Assembly (NCBI GenBank): GCA_947176655.1
Contig: CAMWRK010000133.1
Location: forward strand, 1-6,024
Reading direction: 5' to 3'
Source of the DNA: an uncultured Prevotellaceae bacterium
GTDB lineage: Bacteria; Bacteroidota; Bacteroidia; Bacteroidales; Bacteroidaceae
DNA: 6,024 nt
Shown here: one piece after another, positions 1 through 5,525 of the stretch
Position numbering within the stretch: the first letter of the stretch is position 1
How the letters are laid out: every line of letters starts with the position of its first letter
Notes under the pieces: generated by a model
What the model saw: only the letters and a program-made list of their open reading frames with translations
Database searches by the model: none
What the model was told of the DNA's origin: nothing
Made by a program: the position numbers and the translations under genes

Positions 1-43
1 CCATTTCCTCGTCAAAGATGTCGGTGTAGTATAGGCTAAACAT
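1..43 (-). CDS. possible N-terminal fragment of an unidentified ORF
   Basis: Reading leftward from an ATG at 43-41, an open frame begins MFSLYYTDIFDEEM and runs off the window. The in-frame codons just upstream are GCG and a TAA stop (47-49), so this ATG is the only start available. It is preceded by an A-rich stretch like the leaders of other Bacteroidales genes. A six-residue mini-ORF (MEENNY, 67-47) ends just in front of it. It lies 110 bp downstream of uvrC on the same strand and could be the next gene of the operon. Fourteen codons are too few to identify a family, and it does not look like the start of D-aminoacyl-tRNA deacylase, which I would have considered as a possible uvrC neighbour. 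A plus-strand C-terminus in frame 2, ending at a TAG (32-34), is an alternative. The product is unknown. Confidence 0.3.
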   Translation of the reverse strand, partial: MFSLYYTDIFDEEM

Positions 44-153
44 CGCTTAATAATTGTTTTCTTCCATTATATTTGTATTCTTGTTAATATATTTTATTAA
101 TGCTGCCCAGCCGTCTCTTGTTCGAATAGGCGTAATCATCTCTGTCCGATAAG

Positions 154-2004
154 TTACTGTAATACAGTTGTTTCTTCCTCGGAACCATGCAGGTGGTCGA
201 ACAGCTCCGAACCTCTCTTTTCGCCTATGCACGCCGTCAGGTCTGCCAATGGTGCCTGTCGTATTCTGGCCATGGTGCGGAAACGTGAGACAAGCAGTTC
301 CCTGCTCTTGGCTCCTATGCCTGGTATGGATTTCAACTCGCTGGCAATCTGCCTCTTACTACGCTTTTCACGGTGAAAGGCAATGGCATATCTGTGCACC
401 TCGTCCTGTATCTGGGTGAGTAGGTGGAACAGCTGGCTGTCGGTTCGCAGTCCTATTGTGCGGGGCGGGAAGCCGAATAACAGTTCGTTTGTTCTGTGTC
501 TGTTGTCCTTGGCCAGACCCGCTATCGGAATGTTCAGGTGAAGTTCGTCTTCAACAACCCTACGTACTACTTCCATTTGTCCGCGTCCACCGTCTGTTAT
601 TATGAGGTCGGGTAGTGGAGTTTCCTCATCTGTCATGCGGGAATAACGTCTGCGCACCACCTCCTGCATGGAGGCGTAGTCATCGCTTCCTGTCACAGTC
701 TTTATGTTGTAGCGGCGGTATTCCTTTTTGCTGGGTTTTGCCTTCCGGAATACCACGCATCCTGCCACGGCATCCTGCCCGCTGATGTTGCTGTTGTCGA
801 AGCATTCTATGTGCATGGGAAGAGATTCCATGCATAGAGCTTCCTGCAATTCTTTCAGCAGACGCACCTGTTTCTGCTCCGGATTCAGCTTATCCTTCTG
901 GTTTAGTCTGTCCTTGCGGTATTGCATGGCATTGAGCTTGGACAACTCGAGAAGTTTCCTTTTATCCCCCTTTTGTGGGACTGTAAAACTGATACCCTCT
1001 ATGGATAGTTCCACGTGGAACGGAACTATTATCTCGCGGCTTTTACTGCCGTATCTTGCGCGCATTTCGCCGATGCCGGCAATGAGCAGTTCCTCTTCGG
1101 TTTCGTCAAGCCTTTTTGTGTATTCGAAAGTAAATGCTTGGTTTATGCTTCCGTTTACAACGTGCAGATAATTGATATAGGCCGCTCCCTTATCGTTTTC
1201 TATATTGAAAACGTCTATGTTGTGCAGTGTGTTGCTTACCACCTCGCTGCGGCTGCGATAGTTTTCCAGCAGGATGTAGCGTTTTTTCAGCGCCTCCGCC
1301 TCTTCGAAACGCATCTCCTCTGCTAGAGCCTGCATTTCGGAAAGCAGGTTCTTTTCAATATCTGCGGTGTTTCCTTTCAATATCTCGCGTGCCTCGTCTA
1401 TATAGGCCAGATATTCCTGTCGGCTCTGCAATCCTGTGCACGGCCCCTTGCAGTTCTTCATGTGGTACTCGAGACATACCTTGTGTTTGCCGTTTTGTAT
1501 GCTTTCAGCGGTAATTTTCTCGCGGCAGCGACGCAGAGGATACAGGTTTTTGATGAGGTCAAGCAGAGCCTGAAGAGTAGGTGTGTGACTGTAAGGGCCG
1601 AAATATGTCCCCGCTCTTTTGTCTATCTTGCGGGTGTAGATGATGCGCGGCAGGTATTCATTCGTGATGCAGATACTTGGATATGTCTTGCCGTCCTTGA
1701 GCAGGATGTTGTACCGGGGATTCCATTGTTTTATCAGGTTATTCTCCAGCAGCAGAGCGTCTTCTTCGCTTTTTACGATGATGTACCTGATGTCGCATAT
1801 TCTGGAGACGAGTATTCTTGTTTTAAGGTTGTCATGTTCCCGATGGAAGTAGCTGCCGACTCTGCGTTTAAGGTTCTTGGCCTTGCCTACATATATTATG
1901 GTGCCGGTGTCGTCCAGATACTGGTAGCATCCGGGCAGTTCGGGCAGACTGTCGACTATGGCCTTGATGTGTCTCTGCGTCTCTTCGTTCACGGCGGCTT
2001 GCAT
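154..2004 (-). CDS. uvrC: UvrABC system protein C (excinuclease subunit C)
   Basis: UvrC is the nuclease of bacterial nucleotide excision repair. It joins the UvrB-DNA complex in the cytoplasm and cuts on both sides of bulky lesions. The 616 residues match the usual length (about 600) and all domains are in order. A GIY-YIG nuclease for the 3' incision covers about 22-100, with GCY 25-27, YVG 38-40, Arg48 and Glu87 at the expected catalytic positions. A cysteine cluster (C160, C177, C185, C189) matches the iron-sulphur ligands reported for UvrC. A UVR UvrB-binding motif lies around 212-249. The RNase H-like 5' nuclease has Asp403 (ECFDNSN), Asp442, Asp471 (TDGGRGQ) and His537. A helix-hairpin-helix pair lies around 557-605. 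The ATG at 2004 is only 8 bp after the apt stop, so it is probably cotranscribed with apt and mnmG. A parS-like palindrome sits inside the frame at codons for F-H-V-E. The family assignment is very secure. Confidence 0.98.
   Translation of the reverse strand: MQAAVNEETQRHIKAIVDSLPELPGCYQYLDDTGTIIYVGKAKNLKRRVGSYFHREHDNLKTRILVSRICDIRYIIVKSEEDALLLENNLIKQWNPRYNILLKDGKTYPSICITNEYLPRIIYTRKIDKRAGTYFGPYSHTPTLQALLDLIKNLYPLRRCREKITAESIQNGKHKVCLEYHMKNCKGPCTGLQSRQEYLAYIDEAREILKGNTADIEKNLLSEMQALAEEMRFEEAEALKKRYILLENYRSRSEVVSNTLHNIDVFNIENDKGAAYINYLHVVNGSINQAFTFEYTKRLDETEEELLIAGIGEMRARYGSKSREIIVPFHVELSIEGISFTVPQKGDKRKLLELSKLNAMQYRKDRLNQKDKLNPEQKQVRLLKELQEALCMESLPMHIECFDNSNISGQDAVAGCVVFRKAKPSKKEYRRYNIKTVTGSDDYASMQEVVRRRYSRMTDEETPLPDLIITDGGRGQMEVVRRVVEDELHLNIPIAGLAKDNRHRTNELLFGFPPRTIGLRTDSQLFHLLTQIQDEVHRYAIAFHREKRSKRQIASELKSIPGIGAKSRELLVSRFRTMARIRQAPLADLTACIGEKRGSELFDHLHGSEEETTVLQ
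812..834. repeat. short inverted repeat within uvrC
   Basis: TGCATGG (812-818) and CCATGCA (828-834) are perfect reverse complements around a 9-base spacer. The uvrC mRNA could form a 7-bp hairpin here. No run of T follows on the minus strand and it lies within an intact gene, so it is not a terminator. A role is not evident and chance is a fair explanation. Confidence 0.4.
1005..1029. repeat. 8-bp inverted repeat overlapping the uvrC parS-like site
   Basis: ATAGTTCC (1005-1012) and GGAACTAT (1022-1029) are perfect reverse complements separated by 9 bases. The left arm overlaps the parS-like palindrome at 1008-1021, so GTTCC on the left can pair with either of two GGAAC copies on the right. 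It could form a hairpin in RNA or a second half-site for a DNA-binding protein. It may also simply follow from the codons present. Confidence 0.5.
1008..1021. other. parS: candidate parS site inside uvrC
   Basis: GTTCCACGTGGAAC is a perfect 14-bp palindrome and matches the full core of the bacterial parS consensus (GTTNCACGTGNAAC). The flanking bases are A and G instead of the T and A of the 16-bp consensus. The same core, with C and G at the variable positions, is known from Pseudomonas parS sites. It is 1.57 kb from the canonical site at 2582-2597. It lies in coding sequence, where it specifies Phe-His-Val-Glu of UvrC near residues 329-332. ParB binding is inferred from the match only. Confidence 0.75.
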
Positions 2005-2012
2005 GTGCTGTT

Positions 2013-2549
2013 TCAGTCTTGTATGCGTAATAGGGTGGTGACCTCGGTTCCCGGCGAGAAGACATCGCGGCCATGAAGGCCTTCGATGTTCAGCTCTATG
2101 ATGAAGTTGATGTATATCCTGCGTGGGTTGAATTTCTTTACCAGGTCGTATACGGCCCTCATGCTGCCGCCCGTGGCCAGAAGGTCGTCGTGTATCAGCA
2201 CTATGTCATCGGGGCTGATGGCATCGGCTGTCATGCAGATTCTGTCCTCGCCGTACTCTTTTATGTAGGTCTGCTCTATGGTCTTTCCAGGCAGTTTCCC
2301 CGGTTTGCGTGCCATTGCAAAGCCGGCGTGCAGGTCTGCTGCCAGTACGCACCCCAGAGGTAGGCCGCGGCTCTCTACGCCCACAACCTTGGTAATGCCT
2401 TTGTTTTTGTACAGCTCGAATGTCTCTCTTCTCATGATGTCGAGGCATTCCGGATTGCCGAACAATGGCGTTATGTCCTGAAACTGAATCCCTGGAATAG
2501 GGAAGTCCGGGATGACCCGTAGGTTCTGCAGAAGGATTCTGTTGTTCAT
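2013..2549 (-). CDS. apt: adenine phosphoribosyltransferase
   Basis: Apt is a cytoplasmic purine-salvage enzyme that converts adenine and PRPP to AMP and pyrophosphate. The 178 residues match the family length. The N-terminal IPDFPIPGIQFQDITPLF (13-30) is the characteristic Apt start, followed by VVGVESRG (55-62) and the flexible-loop segment ARKPGKLP (80-87). The PRPP-binding loop is VLIHDDLLATGGSM (117-130), with the acidic pair D121-D122. His120 replaces the usual aliphatic residue and Ser129 the usual Thr. I recall a His at this position in other Bacteroidales Apt proteins, so it is probably lineage-specific and not damage. The ATG at 2549 gives the expected N-terminus. The gene is 83 bp downstream of mnmG and 8 bp upstream of uvrC. 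I see no TAnnTTTG promoter of its own in the gap, so it most likely depends on the mnmG promoter. Confidence 0.97.
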   Translation of the reverse strand: MNNRILLQNLRVIPDFPIPGIQFQDITPLFGNPECLDIMRRETFELYKNKGITKVVGVESRGLPLGCVLAADLHAGFAMARKPGKLPGKTIEQTYIKEYGEDRICMTADAISPDDIVLIHDDLLATGGSMRAVYDLVKKFNPRRIYINFIIELNIEGLHGRDVFSPGTEVTTLLRIQD

Positions 2550-2581
2550 CTCAGTGTCTTATGATATGTGGTTTGTCGTAT

Positions 2582-2597
2582 TGTTTCACGTGAAACA
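2582..2597. other. parS: parS centromere site (ParB binding)
   Basis: TGTTTCACGTGAAACA is a perfect 16-bp palindrome and an exact match to the consensus chromosomal parS site bound by ParB/Spo0J. ParB loads here, spreads along the DNA and works with ParA and condensin to segregate newly replicated origins. The site lies in the 83-bp gap between the mnmG stop and the apt start, where it does not constrain any protein. parS sites usually cluster near the replication origin, and mnmG (gidA) is origin-linked in many bacteria, so the window may be origin-proximal. No parA or parB gene is present in the window. The sequence match is direct, while binding in this organism is inferred. Confidence 0.92.
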
Positions 2598-2632
2598 TTC
2601 GGTTTCTCCGATGTCTGTGCGGTCTGGACACG

Positions 2633-4510
2633 CTATCGTCCAAGCAGTACCAGCAGCACACTTATGTCTGAGGGCGACACTCCGGGAATTCGTGATGCCT
2701 GTGCCAGGGTCTCTGGGTTTATCTTTGTGAGCTTCTGGCGCGCTTCGGTAGAAAGAGAATTAATGGAAGCATAGTCGAACTTGCTGCGTATCCTGATATT
2801 CTCCAGACGCAGCATCTTATTTGCTATCTCACGTTCGCGCCTGATGTATCCGCCGTACTTTATCTGTACCTCTGCCGCCTCCACAATCTCTTCGCATCTG
2901 TCGGGAATGCTGTCCAGCAGCTGACGCAGAGCCGTGATGTGTCCGGACATTGTCGCAATACTGATCTGTGGACGTGTGATAAGTTCGATTAGTTTGCAAC
3001 CCTTCTGGAGCGGCACCGTACCCATCTGTTCAAGAGCATCGTTGATGAGAGCCGCTTTGACGGAAAAATTGTTGCAGAAGTCCGTTATTTTTTCAATCCA
3101 CTGTTTCTTTTCGATCCATCTGTCATAGCGTTCCTTTGATGCGAGGCCGATATTGTAGCTACGCTCTGTCAGTCGTGCGTCGGCATCGTCCTGGCGCAGC
3201 AGAATGCGGTACTCCGCTCTGGAGGTGAACATGCGGTACGGTTCGTCCACGCCTTTTGTGACAAGGTCGTCTATGAGGACACCGATGTATGCTTCGTCGC
3301 GGCGCAGAACGAAATTTTCCTTACCCTGAAGCTTGAGCGCGGCGTTTATGCCGGCCATCAGACCCTGTCCGGCGGCTTCCTCGTAGCCTGTGGTTCCGTT
3401 GACCTGTCCGGCGAAATAGAGATTGCCTATGACTTTGGACTCCAGAGTATGGTATAGCTGTGTCGGGTCGAAGTAGTCGTACTCTATTGCATATCCCGGG
3501 CGGTATATCTCTACGTCGCGGAAGCATGGAATCTTGCGCAGGGCTTCGAGTTGTATGTCTATGGGTAGTGAAGATGAAAAGCCGTTGAGATAAAATTCCC
3601 TCGTGTCGGTGCCCTCCGGTTCAAGAAACAACTGGTGCTGTTCCTTGTCGGCAAAGGTTACTAACTTTGTCTCGATGCTTGGGCAATATCGCGGTCCGAT
3701 ACTTTGTATCTGTCCGTTGTACAGAGGCGAGTCCGGCAGTCCGCGACGCAGATGCTCGTGGACATCAGCATTGGTGTAGGTGATCCAGCAAGGTAGTTGC
3801 GGCAGGGAACGTGCCTTCTCCATGAAAGAAAAATTGTGTGTCACACTGTCTCCGGGCTGTTCCTGCATCTCGTCGAAATGAACGCTTCGTCCGTCTATGC
3901 GTACCGGTGTGCCGGTCTTCATACGTCCGCATCTGATGCCGTGCCGGGTGATGCTCCCGGTCAGTTCCTTGGAGGCCGGTTCGGCACAGCGCCCCCCTTC
4001 GAGTTTCGTCCTCCCTATGTGCATCAGGCCGTTGAGGAATGTTCCTGCCGTGATTATGACGCTTCTGGCGTGCAGGGTGACATCCATGTAGGTCTTCACA
4101 CCTGTTACCTTCCCGCTTGTTTCATCTACGAGAAGTTCCCTTGCCTGATCCTGCCAGATGTTAAGATTTTCGCAATTCTCGAGAATTGCGCGCCATTCGT
4201 GTATGAATTTCTCCCTGTCGCACTGTGCTCTCGGACTCCACATGGCCGGCCCCTTGCTGCGGTTCAACATTCTGAACTGTATGGCCGTCCTGTCTGTGAC
4301 CTCGCCCGTGTGACCGCCAAGGGCATCTATTTCGCGTACTATCTGCCCTTTTGCAATGCCTCCGATGGCAGGGTTGCACGACATCTGTGCTATTTTGTTC
4401 ATATCCATGGTCACCAGACATGTCCTGGCACCCAGTCTGGCACTGGCTGCCGCAGCCTCGCATCCGGCATGCCCTGCGCCTATGACAACAATGTCATAAT
4501 AAAAATCCAT
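2633..4510 (-). CDS. mnmG: tRNA uridine-5-carboxymethylaminomethyl modification enzyme MnmG (GidA)
   Basis: MnmG is a cytoplasmic FAD-dependent enzyme that acts with the GTPase MnmE to install carboxymethylaminomethyl groups at C5 of wobble uridine 34 in several tRNAs, which keeps decoding of A/G-ending codons accurate. The 625 residues match the family length. The Rossmann FAD motif GAGHAG (11-16) follows a short strand. The conserved cysteines are C45 (SCNPAIGG) and C276 (GPRYCPSIE). Both GidA signature regions are intact, at about 272-286 and 367-390 (starting AGQVNGTTGYEEAAGQG). The C-terminal helical domain that contacts MnmE and tRNA ends in VLLVLLGR. The ATG at 4510 places the FAD motif at the usual distance. 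It is the first gene of the leftward mnmG-apt-uvrC cluster and is divergent from frdC. A TACTTTTG -7 element lies 25 bp upstream. A 20-bp palindrome lies within codons 107-113. Confidence 0.99.
   Translation of the reverse strand: MDFYYDIVVIGAGHAGCEAAAASARLGARTCLVTMDMNKIAQMSCNPAIGGIAKGQIVREIDALGGHTGEVTDRTAIQFRMLNRSKGPAMWSPRAQCDREKFIHEWRAILENCENLNIWQDQARELLVDETSGKVTGVKTYMDVTLHARSVIITAGTFLNGLMHIGRTKLEGGRCAEPASKELTGSITRHGIRCGRMKTGTPVRIDGRSVHFDEMQEQPGDSVTHNFSFMEKARSLPQLPCWITYTNADVHEHLRRGLPDSPLYNGQIQSIGPRYCPSIETKLVTFADKEQHQLFLEPEGTDTREFYLNGFSSSLPIDIQLEALRKIPCFRDVEIYRPGYAIEYDYFDPTQLYHTLESKVIGNLYFAGQVNGTTGYEEAAGQGLMAGINAALKLQGKENFVLRRDEAYIGVLIDDLVTKGVDEPYRMFTSRAEYRILLRQDDADARLTERSYNIGLASKERYDRWIEKKQWIEKITDFCNNFSVKAALINDALEQMGTVPLQKGCKLIELITRPQISIATMSGHITALRQLLDSIPDRCEEIVEAAEVQIKYGGYIRREREIANKMLRLENIRIRSKFDYASINSLSTEARQKLTKINPETLAQASRIPGVSPSDISVLLVLLGR
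4171..4190. repeat. 20-bp perfect palindrome inside mnmG
   Basis: CGCAATTCTCGAGAATTGCG is its own reverse complement over all 20 bases, with no spacer. It lies in the N-terminal third of mnmG and encodes part of A-I-L-E-N-C-E. In RNA it could fold into an 8-bp stem with a UCGA loop. It does not resemble parS or any operator I recognise. Under uniform base composition I would expect about 0.006 such palindromes per window of this size. Confidence 0.85.
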
Positions 4511-4534
4511 CGTAAGTCTTAATTATTCTATTCG

Positions 4535-4542
4535 CAAAAGTA
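4535..4542 (-). promoter_or_regulatory. promoter -7 element for mnmG-apt-uvrC
   Basis: On the minus strand this reads TACTTTTG, an exact match to the Bacteroidota -7 consensus TAnnTTTG. It starts 32 bp and ends 25 bp before the mnmG ATG, so transcription would begin roughly 15-20 bases ahead of the gene and leave a short leader. No clear -33 TTTG is visible about 19-20 bases further upstream, where the sequence is A-rich. A weak -33 is common for these promoters. Confidence 0.65.
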
Positions 4543-4573
4543 CGGAATTTCTTTCGACTTTTTCTTAAAAGCA

Positions 4574-4604
4574 TTGCACAAATAAATAAAATACCTTAAA
4601 TTTG
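4574..4604 (+). promoter_or_regulatory. promoter for the frd operon
   Basis: TAAATTTG at 4597-4604 matches the Bacteroidota -7 consensus TAnnTTTG. TTG at 4574-4576 lies 20 bases upstream, the right place for the -33 element. Transcription would start near 4611-4615 and give a leader of about 140 bases before frdC. It faces away from the mnmG promoter, and the two predicted starts are about 85-90 bp apart. A regulator bound between them could affect both, but I see no recognisable operator. Confidence 0.7.
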
Positions 4605-4611
4605 TGGCGTG

Positions 4612-4751
4612 TATTGTACCCGAAACCGGGTGTAGTGACAGGCTCCGCAACCGCCTCTGACAGCATAGGGGTGAAACGGCGTTGGAGACAGTCTCGGCAA
4701 GCGATCCGGACAAACATTAAATAACAATCAAATAATTCTAATCAAAATCCT
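4612..4751 (+). promoter_or_regulatory. long, possibly structured 5' leader of frdC
   Basis: The predicted frd transcript carries about 140 untranslated bases. The first 100 or so (4619-4710) are GC-rich in sharp contrast to the A/T-rich sequence on either side. Possible pairings that I can trace are CCGGG 4626-4630 with TCCGG 4705-4709, CTCC 4643-4646 with GGAG 4684-4687, CGCC 4652-4655 with GGCG 4678-4681, and TCT 4656-4658 with AGG 4667-4669. GACAG occurs three times (4637, 4659, 4687). There is no ATG in the leader, so an upstream peptide is unlikely. The last 40 bases are A/T-rich and unstructured, as is usual before Bacteroidales start codons. It matches no riboswitch class that I can recognise. 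Confidence 0.45.
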
Positions 4752-5480
4752 ATGTGGTTAATCAATTCTTCAATCGGTAGGAAGGTGGTGATGTCGGTAA
4801 CAGGCATCGCGCTCATCCTGTTCTTGACTTTCCATGCGTCAATGAACGTCGTAGCCCTCATCAGTGCCAAGGGTTACAACATGATCTGTGAATTCTTGGG
4901 TGCCAACTGGTATGCGGTTGCTGCAACGGTGGGTCTGGCGTGCCTGGTGCTCCTGCACTTTGTGTATGCTTTCTGGTTGACAGTGCAGAATCGTCGTGCC
5001 CGCGGCAACAGCCGTTACGAGGTCACTGCCACTCCGGACAAAGTGGAGTGGAGCAGTCAGAACATGCTTGTCCTAGGTATTATCATTATTCTTGGCATCG
5101 GTCTGCACCTGTATAACTTCTGGGCAAAGATGATGCTTGTGGAACTTGTTCCGTGTACTGGTGACCATCACTTGGCTACCAACGGCATCTACTGGATTGT
5201 CCAGACATTCTCTTGTCCCATCTACACGGTCATCTATCTGGTATGGCTGGCCGCCCTGTGGATGCATCTGAACCATGGTCTGTGGAGTTCTATGCAGACT
5301 CTCGGTCTGAGCGGCAAGGTATGGTTCGAGCGTTGGCGTGTCATCAGCTGTGTTGTATCTACGGTCATCATCCTGATGTTTGCTGTTGTCGCCGTAGCTT
5401 TCTGTCTCGGCTGGCGTCCATGCGACTACACCGAACTGGGCAATGTTCCCGGGTGCTGCGCATTTCAGGGCCTTTGTTAG
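4752..5480 (+). CDS. frdC: fumarate reductase / succinate dehydrogenase cytochrome b subunit
   Basis: This is the membrane anchor of a quinol:fumarate reductase (succinate dehydrogenase) complex. It binds haem b and passes electrons between menaquinone and the FrdB/FrdA subunits, supporting fumarate respiration. The 242-residue protein has five hydrophobic segments at about 12-36, 54-78, 105-129, 153-177 and 198-219, as in the one-subunit, di-haem type known from Wolinella and Bacillus. Likely haem ligands are H28 (LTFHAS), H69 (LLHFVY), H119 (LHLYNFW) and H172 (WMHLNHG). Aligning HLNHGLW with HFSNGLW as I recall it from Bacillus SdhC favours H172 over H175. The start MWLINSSIGRKVVMSVTG is typical of Bacteroidales FrdC. 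The C-terminal 25 residues carry five cysteines (218, 224, 235, 236, 242), which is unusual. frdA follows after 45 bp. Family assignment is secure; the direction of catalysis in the cell is inferred. Confidence 0.96.
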   Translation: MWLINSSIGRKVVMSVTGIALILFLTFHASMNVVALISAKGYNMICEFLGANWYAVAATVGLACLVLLHFVYAFWLTVQNRRARGNSRYEVTATPDKVEWSSQNMLVLGIIIILGIGLHLYNFWAKMMLVELVPCTGDHHLATNGIYWIVQTFSCPIYTVIYLVWLAALWMHLNHGLWSSMQTLGLSGKVWFERWRVISCVVSTVIILMFAVVAVAFCLGWRPCDYTELGNVPGCCAFQGLC

Positions 5481-5525
5481 TATATAATTTTATCCCAATC
5501 CACACATCTCTAATCTACCAAAATC

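Noticed and set aside
68..75. TATATTTG resembling a plus-strand -7 promoter element
   Set aside because: No -33 TTG at the right spacing and no plus-strand gene downstream. The region is A/T-rich, so chance matches are likely.
84..100. TTAATA/TATTAA stem as a uvrC terminator
   Set aside because: Only six A-T pairs and no following T-run on the minus strand, so too weak to call an intrinsic terminator.
47..232. Minus-strand open frame of 61 codons overlapping the uvrC 3' end
   Set aside because: Mostly inside uvrC in another frame. Only the terminal MEENNY part is outside, and no family is recognisable.
366..378. TTTCACgGTGAAA in uvrC as a degenerate parS
   Set aside because: One extra base at the centre destroys the CACGTG core and the half-site spacing that ParB needs. 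It encodes the conserved FHREK region of UvrC.
1462..2076. Plus-strand open frame of 204 codons antisense to uvrC
   Set aside because: Complement of conserved uvrC and the end of apt, with no recognisable domain and no promoter.
3797..4522. Plus-strand open frame of 241 codons antisense to mnmG
   Set aside because: It lies opposite the highly conserved mnmG, its translation resembles no family, and it is rich in Cys/His as expected of a shadow frame.
4619..4710. Cobalamin, SAM or TPP riboswitch in the frd leader
   Set aside because: Fragments such as GGGGTGAAAC and CCGCAACC look faintly similar, but the B12 box, the SAM core and the TPP CTGAGA element are absent, and the downstream gene fits none of these ligands.
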